DNA of 64,000 bases, taken from the NCBI RefSeq assembly GCF_024834055.1, contig NZ_JANUXZ010000003.1, forward strand, positions 186,001 to 250,000. Direction: 5' to 3'. Every line of letters begins with the position of its first letter. The first letter of the stretch is position 1. A program made the position numbers and the translations under genes. Of this stretch, positions 8,609-17,120 are shown one piece after another. The stretch comes from Corynebacterium sp. ES2730-CONJ. GTDB taxonomy: Bacteria; Actinomycetota; Actinomycetes; Mycobacteriales; Mycobacteriaceae. The notes under the pieces were generated by a model. It saw nothing but the letters and a program-made list of their open reading frames with translations, had not been told where the DNA came from and made no database searches.

Positions 8609-9580
8609 TTAATTGGCATGCAGTGCGGCGTTGAGCTCAATAGGATTTTTACCGTGGGCTACCGCTTCAATCGCGCCACTCAGGGAATTTCTGCGATATA
8701 AGATATTGCTGGCTCCCGATAATTCGACGGCTTTAATGGTATCGCCGTCGGCAAGCTCGAGGGCACGAGCCACGTCGCCGCGCACGATAATCTTGGCGCC
8801 GGCTGTAATATAAAGGCCCGCCTCAATAACACAGTCATTGCCAAGAGAGATTCCTAGTCCCGCATTGGCACCCAGCAGACATCTCTGAGCAATCGAGATG
8901 ACCTGCTTGCCACCGCCCGAGAGGGTACCCATAATCGAGGCTCCACCACCGATATCAGAGCCATCTGCAACAACAACCCCAGCCGATATACGGCCCTCCA
9001 CCATAGAGGCGCCGAGTGTGCCAGCATTAAAGTTCACAAAGCCCTCGTGCATGACGGTAGTACCTTCGGCTAGATGAGCGCCGAGGCGGATACGGTTGGC
9101 ATCGCCGATGCGTACACCGCTGGGCATCACATAATCGACCATACGGGGGAACTTATCCACCGAGAACACTGTGACGGGGCCGCGCAGGGAGAGTAATTGC
9201 CTTGTCATTTCAAAATTCTCTGGAGAACAAGGGCCAAAATTAGTCCACACCACATTGGCCAGGAGACCGAAAATGCCATCAAGGTTTTGTCCGTGCGGTT
9301 TAACTAAACGGTGGGAGAGCAGATGCAGGCGCAGATAGGCATCATAGGCATCGATTGGTGCCTCGTCGAGGTTCTCAATCGTCGTACGGATAGCTACTCG
9401 GGTGGTACGACGATCTGGATCAAAAACAAGAAGATTAGTAAATTCATCCGGGGCATCAGCAAGCTGGACCGTACCCGGTGACTCAGGTGTGTCGGTCATG
9501 GTTGGGTTGGGGAACCAAGCATCTAAGACGGTTCCGTCTTCATAGATGGTGGCTAAACCAGTAGCGGTGAATGCAGTCAT
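8609..9580 (-). CDS. dapD: Tetrahydrodipicolinate N-succinyltransferase DapD
   Basis: This 323-residue enzyme of the actinobacterial DapD type transfers succinyl from succinyl-CoA to tetrahydrodipicolinate. The C-terminal half is a left-handed beta-helix with hexapeptide repeats. The diagnostic segments VEGRISAGVVVADGSD and GASIMGTLSGGG are intact, as is LLGANAGLGISLGNDC. An AAAGGA ribosome site precedes the ATG. It starts only 5 bp after the aroP stop, so the two are almost certainly one transcript. This copy, not the paralogue at 11034-11948, carries the conserved glycine-rich loop and is the likely biosynthetic enzyme. Confidence 0.92.
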   Translation of the reverse strand: MTAFTATGLATIYEDGTVLDAWFPNPTMTDTPESPGTVQLADAPDEFTNLLVFDPDRRTTRVAIRTTIENLDEAPIDAYDAYLRLHLLSHRLVKPHGQNLDGIFGLLANVVWTNFGPCSPENFEMTRQLLSLRGPVTVFSVDKFPRMVDYVMPSGVRIGDANRIRLGAHLAEGTTVMHEGFVNFNAGTLGASMVEGRISAGVVVADGSDIGGGASIMGTLSGGGKQVISIAQRCLLGANAGLGISLGNDCVIEAGLYITAGAKIIVRGDVARALELADGDTIKAVELSGASNILYRRNSLSGAIEAVAHGKNPIELNAALHAN

Positions 9581-9585
9581 GGGTG

Positions 9586-10974
9586 CTAGAGTCCTTTCGA
9601 TGCTGATGATTTTTTAGTGATAAAGCTCGCGAGGACTGTCAGCGCAAAGATAATAGCGACGGACCAAATTTGTCCTCGTGCGCTTTCGTCTATCAGCATT
9701 AATCCTACGAGTGTGGCTAGCATGGCCAGGCAGATAATCGCACTCCACGGGTGGCCTAGCATCCGCACTTTGGTGATTTCATTATTTCGAACTAGTTCGG
9801 GGTGCAGTTTCATCCAGCTGGCTGCGATCATGACCCAGAGGACGATCAAGCAGCCACCTACGGCATTGAGCAGGAATGTGAGCAATCCTGGCGGGTTCCA
9901 GAACTGCAAACCGACAGAGCCAAAGGCGAAGAACATTGAGAGGATCACCGCGTTCATCGGCACCCCTTGTTTACTGATAACACCAAGGATTCGAGGTGCA
10001 TTGCCGCGTTCCGCGAGGGAGAAGATGAGGCGGGAGGTCCCATAGATTTGCGCATTAAAGGCACTCAGGAGCGACAAAACGATCGTGGCCTCCATGAAAC
10101 CTACAACATAGGGAATATTGGCCAGGCCCAGAATAATGGTAAATGGTGATTCGGCTGCGTTAGAAGCTCCAGTAATGCTCTCAAATGGCAATAAGGCGAT
10201 GATAACGAGCACCGAGCCGAGATAGAATAACGATATACGCCAGATGACGGAGCGGACGGCGGTCGATATGGAGGAGGCGGGATCTTCGGATTCGGCCGCT
10301 GCAATTGTGATAATTTCTACTCCACCGAAAGCGAAGGCTACAGCTAGAAGGCCTGTGGCTACCCCGGCGAAGCCATTAGGCATAAAACCGTTGCCAAGTA
10401 TATTGCGCATGCCCACGTACTCAGTACCAGGTAGTAACCCAAATACGAGCAGTACGCCCACAATAAGGAAAAGTATAATGACGGCGACTTTGATGAGGGC
10501 AAACCAAAATTCGAATTCACCGAATCCCTTCACGTGCGCCAAGTTGATGACAGCGAAGATAGCCACGCTGATCAGGGCAGGAATCCACGGGGCGACTCCA
10601 AACCACTCTCCCATAATTGCCGCGGCCCCGGTCATTTCTGCCCCCATAACCATGGTGAGCATAAACCAATAGAGCCACCCGGAGGAGAATCCAGCCCAGT
10701 GTCCGAAGGCTTGTTCGGCGTAGACAGAGAAGGATCCCGAGGTCGGGCGTGCGGCGGCCATCTCGCCGAGCATCTCCATGAAAAGCACAACGATGATGCC
10801 TGCAAATATATAGCCGAGAATAACCGCGGGCCCGGCGGCTTGAATTCCTACGCCGGTACCAAGAAAGAGTCCGGCACCGATTGAGGATCCTAGACCCATC
10901 ATGGTTAGGTGTCGGGTTTTTAAGCCTTTACCTAAACTCTTGGTCGCTGTCGTTGTTGAAGGGGGATTTTCCAT
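9586..10974 (-). CDS. aroP: AroP-type amino-acid permease
   Basis: This 462-residue, 12-helix transporter belongs to the APC/AAT family (LysP, GabP, AroP group). Helix 1 carries the GLGSSIGAGLFLGTG motif, typical of Na+- or H+-coupled amino-acid import. In C. glutamicum the gene next to dapD/dapE is aroP, the aromatic amino-acid permease, and synteny is the main ground for the name here; substrate specificity cannot be read from sequence alone. The gene lies between two dapD-like genes on the same strand (59 bp after the first, 5 bp before dapD). Confidence 0.75.
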   Translation of the reverse strand: MENPPSTTTATKSLGKGLKTRHLTMMGLGSSIGAGLFLGTGVGIQAAGPAVILGYIFAGIIVVLFMEMLGEMAAARPTSGSFSVYAEQAFGHWAGFSSGWLYWFMLTMVMGAEMTGAAAIMGEWFGVAPWIPALISVAIFAVINLAHVKGFGEFEFWFALIKVAVIILFLIVGVLLVFGLLPGTEYVGMRNILGNGFMPNGFAGVATGLLAVAFAFGGVEIITIAAAESEDPASSISTAVRSVIWRISLFYLGSVLVIIALLPFESITGASNAAESPFTIILGLANIPYVVGFMEATIVLSLLSAFNAQIYGTSRLIFSLAERGNAPRILGVISKQGVPMNAVILSMFFAFGSVGLQFWNPPGLLTFLLNAVGGCLIVLWVMIAASWMKLHPELVRNNEITKVRMLGHPWSAIICLAMLATLVGLMLIDESARGQIWSVAIIFALTVLASFITKKSSASKGL

Positions 10975-11033
10975 AGGGAATACTCTAGTATCCCGCTTGC
11001 TGCGGAGACTAATAAATCCGAACCGAAAATACT

Positions 11034-11948
11034 TTAGGAGGCGATTTTTTCCGCAAATGGTTCCCGGTAGTCCGGATGCATGGTGATCGACCAGTCGGAT
11101 TGCCCGGCAATGACCTGAGCGGGTGCGATGCCACCAGTATCGGCAAAGCGGAGGAGAGTGCCAGGCTCGAGGACGACTTTATGACCTATATGGCAGCGAT
11201 CGCCAAGGTCGAGACCCAGAACCGAACTGCTTACTCCGAAGGTGCAGTTTTTTCCAATGCGCATGGGCTGTGGCTTGGAGCTCATCAGAGATGACGAGAG
11301 CATTAACGTGCACCCAGCATCGATAACAGTGCCTGAGGAGATGCGCCCTTCAACGGTGCACGCGCCGAGCGTACCAGCGTTATGGGAGACAAAGCCCTCC
11401 CGCAGAACGCGAGTTCCAGGGGCCAGGTAAGCCCCCAAACGTACCCGCTCTGCCTCCGAAATTTGGATACCGGATGGCACCACATAGTCCACCATGCGCG
11501 GCAAAGGATCGATACCGTAGACGTGGATCAAACCCCGAGAGCGCAGTGAGGTGCGCATGAATTCGAAATTATCGGGCAGACACGGACCCTTGTTAGTCCA
11601 CACCACCACGGAGAGCTTTTCCAAGGCCTGCGTCATATTAATCGTATTGGGTTCGACCAAGCGGTGGGAGAGTAGATGCAGCCGCAGATACACGTCATAA
11701 GGATCTTGAGGTTCTAAACTGAGATCGCGAATGACAGTGCGAACAGCTACTTGCTCAACCATGCGGTCATTATCAAGCTTCACCAGATTGAGCAGCCGCA
11801 CAGGGAGATCCTGGGCTCCAAGACGTTCCGTGCCAGCGCTATAAGAAGCAGGATCGATAAGTGCCGGAGAGGGGAACCAAACATCTAAGACATCCCCATC
11901 CATCGAAATATTTGCGATACCAACGCCCGTTGCACCGTGTTTTAGCAT
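11034..11948 (-). CDS. DapD-like succinyltransferase paralogue
   Basis: This 304-residue protein is colinear with the DapD at 8609-9580: DVWFPSPAL, DVYLRLHLLSHRLVEP, VVWTNKGPC, PRMVDYVVPSG and VEGRISSGTV all have counterparts. In the beta-helix, however, the GASIMGTLSGGG segment is replaced by SSSLMSSKPQPM, and the C-terminal region differs. It may be a divergent acyltransferase of unknown substrate or a second DapD; corynebacteria are known to carry a second dapD-like gene here. I placed the start at the ATG at 11948 (MLKHGATG) rather than an upstream frame because it avoids overlap with dapE and has TAAAGT seven bases upstream. It reads divergently from dapE. Confidence 0.8.
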   Translation of the reverse strand: MLKHGATGVGIANISMDGDVLDVWFPSPALIDPASYSAGTERLGAQDLPVRLLNLVKLDNDRMVEQVAVRTVIRDLSLEPQDPYDVYLRLHLLSHRLVEPNTINMTQALEKLSVVVWTNKGPCLPDNFEFMRTSLRSRGLIHVYGIDPLPRMVDYVVPSGIQISEAERVRLGAYLAPGTRVLREGFVSHNAGTLGACTVEGRISSGTVIDAGCTLMLSSSLMSSKPQPMRIGKNCTFGVSSSVLGLDLGDRCHIGHKVVLEPGTLLRFADTGGIAPAQVIAGQSDWSITMHPDYREPFAEKIAS

Positions 11949-11955
11949 GCGCCTA

Positions 11956-11961
11956 ACTTTA
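11956..11961 (-). promoter_or_regulatory. -10 box TAAAGT for leaderless dapD-like gene
   Basis: On the minus strand TAAAGT ends 7 bases before the ATG at 11948. The site faces the dapE promoter about 60 bp away. Confidence 0.45.
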
Positions 11962-12017
11962 GTGGCTGAAAGCTTGAGAAATAAAACCGTCTCAGCTGCC
12001 TCCGACTCATGACGGTC

Positions 12018-12023
12018 TACACT
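12018..12023 (+). promoter_or_regulatory. -10 box TACACT for leaderless dapE
   Basis: TACACT is followed by 7 bases and then the dapE ATG. No Shine-Dalgarno sequence is present. Confidence 0.5.
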
Positions 12024-12030
12024 AAAACCT

Positions 12031-13119
12031 ATGATTGATCTCAGCATGGACCCTGTCGAATTAACTGAGGCTTTGATGAATATTCCGAGCCCCAGCCATC
12101 ACGAAGAAGCTCTCGCAGATGAATTAGAAGGTTCTCTCCGGAAACTGCCAGACGTTGAAGTTTTGCGCTTAGGTAACAGTCTCGTGGCACGTACCAATCG
12201 CGGTTTACCGGCGAGGGTCATCCTCGCCGGCCACATAGATACTGTGCCCCCAGCCGAGAACCTACCCGCACGAAGGGGGTTGGACTCACGCGGCCGCGAT
12301 ACCCTCTTTGGTTTAGGCAGTGTCGATATGAAATCGGGGCTAGCAGTGTATGCCCACACTTTTGCCACCCTCAGCCAATCACCTGATCTTAAATACGATC
12401 TGACCTTGGTCTGTTACGAAGCCGAGGAGGTAGCGGAGCGCTACAATGGCCTAAAGTTTATCGCCGAGCAGCACCCCGAATGGCTACGAGGTGATCTCGC
12501 GCTTTTGGGAGAACCATCAGAAGCCATTATTGAGGCAGGTTGCCAGGGCTCGATTCGGCTTAAGGTGAGCGCGAGAGGGGTGCGCGCGCACTCTGCACGG
12601 AGCTGGTTAGGCTTGAATGCAATGCACCTTCTAGCCCCCGTGATTGCAAATATTGCTGCCTATAAAGCCAGCGAGGTCGACGTTGATGGGTGTTACTACC
12701 ACGAAGGTCTGAATATCGTGCACTGTGAGTCGGGGGTGGCTACCAATACGATCCCTGATGAAGCGTGGCTATACGTCAATTACCGATTTGCTCCGCACCG
12801 TGATCTTGATGCAGCAATGGCGCACCTCCTTGAGGTTCTAGATCTCCCAGATTCTGTGGACTACGAGATCGACGACGCCGTTCCTGGTGCACGCCCAGGT
12901 TTGGACCAGCATGTGGTCCAAGACCTTATCGCTGCCACGGGGCAAGAACCGCGCGCCAAATTCGGATGGACAGACGTTGCACGCTTTAGCGAGCTAGGGA
13001 TACCCGCTGTGAATTTTGGTTCTGGCGACCCCAGTTTCTGCCACAAGAAGGATGAACAATGCCCAGTGGAGATGATTACTGAACTTGCTGAGGTGCTGAG
13101 GCGCTATTTGGTGGCCTAA
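12031..13119 (+). CDS. dapE: Succinyl-diaminopimelate desuccinylase DapE
   Basis: This 362-residue di-zinc M20-family hydrolase cleaves N-succinyl-LL-diaminopimelate. The metal and catalytic motifs are in order: AGHIDTVP (His68, Asp70), GSVDMKSG (Asp99), the acid pair in CYEAEEVA (Glu132/133), GEPS and the C-terminal His in CHKKDE. The dimerisation domain lies between, with GSIRLKVSARGVRAHSAR. Length agrees with the actinobacterial DapE. It is divergent from the dapD-like gene and directly upstream of the LOG-family gene. Confidence 0.93.
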   Translation: MIDLSMDPVELTEALMNIPSPSHHEEALADELEGSLRKLPDVEVLRLGNSLVARTNRGLPARVILAGHIDTVPPAENLPARRGLDSRGRDTLFGLGSVDMKSGLAVYAHTFATLSQSPDLKYDLTLVCYEAEEVAERYNGLKFIAEQHPEWLRGDLALLGEPSEAIIEAGCQGSIRLKVSARGVRAHSARSWLGLNAMHLLAPVIANIAAYKASEVDVDGCYYHEGLNIVHCESGVATNTIPDEAWLYVNYRFAPHRDLDAAMAHLLEVLDLPDSVDYEIDDAVPGARPGLDQHVVQDLIAATGQEPRAKFGWTDVARFSELGIPAVNFGSGDPSFCHKKDEQCPVEMITELAEVLRRYLVA

Positions 13120-13147
13120 GTGTGCGACAAAGTTATAAAGCCTCATC

Positions 13148-13153
13148 TAATCT
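13148..13153 (+). promoter_or_regulatory. -10 box TAATCT for leaderless LOG-family gene
   Basis: TAATCT is followed by exactly 7 bases and the ATG at 13161. A GCGACA element about 18-19 bp upstream could be the -35 box. Confidence 0.55.
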
Positions 13154-13160
13154 GGACGAC

Positions 13161-13904
13161 ATGGAAAAAAAAGAACGTATGATGTGTGGCCCAGTGCTGC
13201 TGAAGAACTCCATGAACCAGCCTGGTTCTACCTATGATCAGCGGCTCCTTGAGGTCGGGGCAAATCACGACTGGAAACACGCCGATCCGTGGCGGGTCTT
13301 GCGTATCCAGAGTGAATTCATCACTGGTTTCGATGTCCTTAGTGAGCTTCCCCGGGCAGTAGCTGTATTTGGTTCTGCACGGATGCAGGCCGAGCATCCG
13401 TGGTACCGCCTGGGCGAAGAAGTTGGCCAGGAATTAGTAGAGGCCGGCTATGCCGTCATCACTGGTGGCGGCCCAGGCCTCATGGAGGCAGCCAATAAGG
13501 GTGCCAGTGACGCCGAGGGTCTATCCGTGGGCTTGGGTATCGAGCTTCCCCATGAGCAGGGCATGAATGACTATGTAGATATGGGTGTTCATTTTAGGTA
13601 CTTCTTCGCCCGCAAAACTATGTTTCTGAAGTACTCTGAAGGATTTGTATGCCTGCCAGGCGGTTTGGGAACAATGGATGAGCTTTTTGAAGTTCTATGC
13701 ATGGTGCAGACTGGCAAGGTAACGAACTATCCTATTGTGCTACTCGGGACGGAATTTTGGGCTGGTTTAGTGGACTGGATGCGTAGCCGCATGGTTGATG
13801 CAGGAGTCATTAGTGAATCGGATATGGATCTCTTCCTAGTAACGGATTCGGTTGCTGAAGCTGTCGCTCATATCCGTGCATACCACGCTGCTGCGGAGCA
13901 GTAA
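13161..13904 (+). CDS. LOG-family nucleotide phosphoribohydrolase-like protein
   Basis: This protein of 247 residues has the Rossmann-like fold of the lysine-decarboxylase-like (LOG, TIGR00730) family. The signature PGGLGTMDE is present, together with VITGGGPGLMEAANKGA and an arginine in ARKTMF. Related proteins release the base from cytokinin riboside 5'-monophosphates or act as general nucleotide hydrolases. It occupies the place of M. tuberculosis Rv1205. The start at 13161 is chosen for its promoter spacing; an upstream GTG is also in frame. Confidence 0.85.
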   Translation: MEKKERMMCGPVLLKNSMNQPGSTYDQRLLEVGANHDWKHADPWRVLRIQSEFITGFDVLSELPRAVAVFGSARMQAEHPWYRLGEEVGQELVEAGYAVITGGGPGLMEAANKGASDAEGLSVGLGIELPHEQGMNDYVDMGVHFRYFFARKTMFLKYSEGFVCLPGGLGTMDELFEVLCMVQTGKVTNYPIVLLGTEFWAGLVDWMRSRMVDAGVISESDMDLFLVTDSVAEAVAHIRAYHAAAEQ

Positions 13905-13907
13905 ATT

Positions 13908-14789
13908 GTGATTTCGGCTTCTCGACCTCCAATACGCAGTGCTTTTGCGCCCCGCGATTCGTCCATCGCCATTGTCATGGCCATCATTAATCGCACCCCC
14001 GATTCTTTTTATGATGCAGGAGCAACTCACGATGTTGATCGTGCCTTTGATCGTGCCCTTATGGTGGTCGACCAGGGTGCGCGCATTGTGGATATAGGGG
14101 GAGTCAAGGCGGGGCCAGGGGAGGTGATCAGTCCTGCTGAAGAGATTGACCGCGTGGTACCGCTTATTGCGAGGATTCATGACCGGTTTCCAGATATCAC
14201 CATATCCGTGGATACGTGGCGAGCTGAGGTGGCTGCGGTTGCGATCGAAAATGGGGCTACTTTGGTCAACGATACGTGGGCGGGCCACGACCCTGAGTTG
14301 ATCGAGGTGGCAGGCCACTTTCGAGTAGGTTATATATGCTCCCATACAGGTGGGGCTATCCCGCGCACGCGCCCTCACCGCGTGCACTTTGATGAGCTTG
14401 TATCCGATGTCATCGCTGAAACTACCTCGCTGGCAACGAGGGCAGTAGATTTAGGGGTTCCCGAGGACAAAATTTTTATCGACCCCACGCATGATTTCGG
14501 TAAAAATACTTATCACGGCCTGGAGCTACTACGCCGCATTGATGAGCTCGTGGCAACAGGCTGGCCGGTACTTATGGCTTTGAGTAATAAAGATTTTGTT
14601 GGAGAAACTCTAGATCGCCCTGTTAAACAGCGAGTCGCTGGGACTCTAGCTGCAACAGCATGGGCTGCAGAGCGGGGAGTAGCCTGCTTTCGGGCCCATG
14701 AGGTAGCTGAAACCATTGATACTATACGTATGACCGCAGCCATTGCGGGCATACAGCCGCCGTTACGCGCGACGAGAGGCCTGGTATGA
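13908..14789 (+). CDS. folP2: FolP2-like dihydropteroate synthase homologue
   Basis: This 293-residue TIM-barrel protein is related to dihydropteroate synthase. The pterin-loop motif reads INRTPDSFYD and the second motif is DIGGVKAGPGE instead of the DIGGESTRPGA of true DHPS. This is the pattern of the mycobacterial FolP2 type, for which DHPS activity has not been shown. The GTG start lies 3 bp after the LOG-gene stop, and the stop overlaps the next gene as ATGA. A role tied to the neighbouring glucosyl-phosphoglycerate synthase is possible but is inference. Confidence 0.82.
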   Translation: MISASRPPIRSAFAPRDSSIAIVMAIINRTPDSFYDAGATHDVDRAFDRALMVVDQGARIVDIGGVKAGPGEVISPAEEIDRVVPLIARIHDRFPDITISVDTWRAEVAAVAIENGATLVNDTWAGHDPELIEVAGHFRVGYICSHTGGAIPRTRPHRVHFDELVSDVIAETTSLATRAVDLGVPEDKIFIDPTHDFGKNTYHGLELLRRIDELVATGWPVLMALSNKDFVGETLDRPVKQRVAGTLAATAWAAERGVACFRAHEVAETIDTIRMTAAIAGIQPPLRATRGLV

Positions 14790-15502
14790 GTGACTTTGAT
14801 GTAGTAATTCCCGCCCTGAATGAGCAAGATACCATTGCTGATGTGGTGGGTGCTGCCCTCGGCTCGCAGGCTTGCAATGTATTCGTCATTGACTCAGATT
14901 CCACCGATGAGACCGCCCAGCGTGCGCGGATAGCTGGTGCGCAGGTGATAAATTGGCGTGAGGTTCTCAGCGATATCCCACCGCGGCCAGGCAAGGGGGA
15001 GGCTTTATGGCGTGGGGTGGCGGCCGCCTTAAGTCCTGTCATCGTTTTTGTCGATGCCGATGTCCGAGGACTCACCTCAGAATCAGTGAACTCGCTAGCT
15101 AAACCTTTCGCCGATCCATCAGTAGACCTCGTTAAGGCCAACTATCAGCGTACTTACCTCGGTTATTCTACCGGGGGAGGCCGGGTAACGGAACTGTGTG
15201 CAAAACCTTTGATGCGTATCCTTTTCCCGCATCTAGCTCATATTGCCCAGCCGTTGGCCGGGGAGTACGCGGTGCGGCGGGACTTTGTCCGCCGAGTTTC
15301 CTTTATTTCAGGCTACGGGGTGGAGATAGGCCTGCTTATAGACGCTTCCCATATCGTTGAAGTAGCCTTGCCTCCGCGCGTTCATCGAAACCGCCCCTTG
15401 GAGCAAGTGCAAGGTGTAGCTGAGGACGTGGCACAGGCTATTTTGGCCAAGGCAGGACTCTGTGAGGTGGATATGCGTCCCCCTCTCAATGATTATGATT
15501 AA
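14786..15502 (+). CDS. gpgS: GpgS-like glucosyl-3-phosphoglycerate synthase
   Basis: This GT-A glycosyltransferase has 238 residues: an N-terminal VVIPALNEQDTIADVV nucleotide-binding segment, a metal-binding FVDADVRG motif (DAD), then PLAGEYAVRR and a GVEIGLLID motif close to those of GpgS. That enzyme joins glucose from a nucleotide sugar to 3-phosphoglycerate, the first step to glucosylglycerate or methylglucose polysaccharides. It is shorter than the mycobacterial protein (about 320 residues). Synteny (folP2-gpgS) supports the call. Start overlaps folP2 by ATGA. Confidence 0.78.
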   Translation: MSDFDVVIPALNEQDTIADVVGAALGSQACNVFVIDSDSTDETAQRARIAGAQVINWREVLSDIPPRPGKGEALWRGVAAALSPVIVFVDADVRGLTSESVNSLAKPFADPSVDLVKANYQRTYLGYSTGGGRVTELCAKPLMRILFPHLAHIAQPLAGEYAVRRDFVRRVSFISGYGVEIGLLIDASHIVEVALPPRVHRNRPLEQVQGVAEDVAQAILAKAGLCEVDMRPPLNDYD

Positions 15503-15562
15503 GCCTCTGTGGCTGTAGACACGTTATGCGAACTGGCAGGGCACGAGGGGTAGGATATAACT

Positions 15563-15895
15563 ATGAACTTGGTTGCTGTTACCACCGTTATTATCATGGT
15601 TGCACTGCTGCTGGTCCTGACTATTGCCGCCTCGGGAATCATATATCTGGTTCTGAAAAAACGCGACGGCGCAGCCTTTAAGCCGCAACCTATTGAAGTT
15701 GATGTTGATGTCACTGCAGTAAATAAGCGCGCTATTGGCGAGCGTAATCCTGCAGGTCTTCAGTTCCACGATGGGGTTCCGGGCTACGACAAGCGTGAGG
15801 TTGACGCGGTATTACGGGAGCTATTTGACCAGCTATCTCACACTTCTTCCTTAACAGAGCTCCCGCAGGCAACCGATAAAGATATACCAGAGTAA
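15563..15895 (+). CDS. Single-pass membrane protein with DivIVA-like tail
   Basis: This 110-residue protein has one N-terminal membrane helix (residues 4-30, ending in a KKRDG stop-transfer), then a short DGVPGYDKREVDAVLREL segment of the DivIVA/Wag31-like repeat found in many actinobacterial proteins. It corresponds in place to M. tuberculosis Rv1209. It may be recruited to poles or septa, but this is inference. A TAGGAT box six bases before the ATG may be a -10 site, or part of it may act as a ribosome site. Confidence 0.75.
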   Translation: MNLVAVTTVIIMVALLLVLTIAASGIIYLVLKKRDGAAFKPQPIEVDVDVTAVNKRAIGERNPAGLQFHDGVPGYDKREVDAVLRELFDQLSHTSSLTELPQATDKDIPE

Positions 15896-15945
15896 TTTAA
15901 ACCTGCTCTTTACTCCGTATTTTCATGTGAGATCTGTATTTTGTA

Positions 15946-15974
15946 TTGACCTTTAAGGTAGACTTAAATACTAG
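15946..15974 (+). promoter_or_regulatory. Promoter of the DUF3117 gene
   Basis: TTGACC (15946-15951), a 17-bp spacer and TACTAG (15969-15974) lie about 30 bp before the ATG. This is the best -35/-10 pair I see in the window. Confidence 0.5.
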
Positions 15975-16003
15975 GACTGAAATAAAAAAGAATGAGAGAG
16001 AAT

Positions 16004-16171
16004 ATGGCAGCCATGAAACCCCGTACGGGTAATGGTCCGATGGAAGTAGTCAAAGAAAATCGCAAGATTGTCATGCGAATTCCCACCGATGGTGGTGGGC
16101 GTCTTGTTATCGAGCTCAATGACAGTGAGGCTGCAGAGCTCGCTGAACATCTAGCCGCAGTAGGTAGCTAG
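16004..16171 (+). CDS. DUF3117 small conserved actinobacterial protein
   Basis: This 55-residue protein begins MAAMKPRTGNGPMEVVKENR and ends in a helix (DSEAAELAEHLAAVG). It matches the actinobacterial DUF3117 family (M. tuberculosis Rv1211), which keeps this length and sequence very closely and has no known function. The gene has its own promoter and terminator and a GAGAGAG ribosome site before the ATG. It stands just before the glycogen genes, as in mycobacteria. Confidence 0.9.
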   Translation: MAAMKPRTGNGPMEVVKENRKIVMRIPTDGGGRLVIELNDSEAAELAEHLAAVGS

Positions 16172-16184
16172 ACCATCCCACCTA

Positions 16185-16220
16185 GAGGTTCCGCTAACAG
16201 GGGAAGCGGAACCTCATTTC
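16185..16220 (+). terminator. Terminator of the DUF3117 gene
   Basis: An 11-bp stem (16185-16195 with 16205-16215) is followed by ATTTCTTT. Confidence 0.85.
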
Positions 16221-16256
16221 TTTAGCAACATTCTCTTATTCAGACTGGATACTGCA

Positions 16257-17120
16257 ATGCTCTCCCATATCGTCGACGTTCTCGCCGATCCAGAAGATGG
16301 AACCAGACTATTTCTTAGCGAAAACGGTCGCTACTTATCATCAGAGAGCGGACACACGTATGATGTGGCCAAACAAGGCTATGTTTCCTTAGTTGGAGGA
16401 TCTGGTCTTCGACACCATGGAGACGATCTAGCGATGGTGCGAGCCCGTGAAAGCTTTCTCGCGTTAGGCCATTTCGCTCCTTTCGTCGAGACGGTGTCGA
16501 CCGGGATCGACGAAGCCCTATCCGGAGTTGAAGCTCGTGAACCAGTCATTCTCGAGATTGGAGCGGGTACCGGTTATTACCTTTCCCATATCTTAGATTC
16601 GATCCCCGACTCCCGAGGGGTGGGTCTCGATATTTCCACCCCCGCGGCTAAGGCACTGGCGAAGAGTCACCCTCGCGTTGGTGCCGTCGTGGCTGATGCT
16701 TGGAAAACTCTGCCTATCAGACCACAGAGTATTGACGCTATCGCCGTTGTTTTTGCGCCGCGTAACCCCCAGGAGTTCTCGCGTGTACTTAAGACTAACG
16801 GTGAAGTAGTGATTTTAAGCCCTAACCCGAATCATTTGCAGGAACTGCGAGAACCGCTCGGGATTTTGCGAGTGGAAAAAGATAAAATCCATCGGATGCT
16901 CGAACAGTCAGCTAAATATTTTGACGTGGCGGATGAAGGCCACGAGGTCGAATTCTCGATGCGTCTAGACCAGGAGTGCATCGCTGCCCAGATTGGTATG
17001 AGTCCATCAGCACGTCATATTCCACCCGCAGATTTAGAAGCGCGCATCTCCTCTTTAGACCCGGTCATGATGGTTACAGCAAGCGCAACCATCACACGGC
17101 TTCGAAAAATACAGCCCTAA
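16257..17120 (+). CDS. RlmA/TlrB-type 23S rRNA guanine N1-methyltransferase homologue
   Basis: This 287-residue SAM-dependent methyltransferase has an EIGAGTGYYL SAM motif and the family-typical N-terminal segment HTYDVAKQGYVSLV followed by HHGDDLAMVRARESFL. RlmA-type enzymes methylate a guanine of 23S rRNA hairpin 35; some members give macrolide resistance. The four zinc ligands (Cys/His) normally found in the first 40 residues are missing: there is no Cys before residue 200. The stop codon overlaps that of the convergent GH32-like gene. Confidence 0.78.
   Translation: MLSHIVDVLADPEDGTRLFLSENGRYLSSESGHTYDVAKQGYVSLVGGSGLRHHGDDLAMVRARESFLALGHFAPFVETVSTGIDEALSGVEAREPVILEIGAGTGYYLSHILDSIPDSRGVGLDISTPAAKALAKSHPRVGAVVADAWKTLPIRPQSIDAIAVVFAPRNPQEFSRVLKTNGEVVILSPNPNHLQELREPLGILRVEKDKIHRMLEQSAKYFDVADEGHEVEFSMRLDQECIAAQIGMSPSARHIPPADLEARISSLDPVMMVTASATITRLRKIQP

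Noticed and set aside
11034..12047. A longer start for the dapD-like gene (12047)
   Set aside because: It would overlap dapE and its promoter; the ATG at 11948 fits the paralogue's length and has a -10 box.
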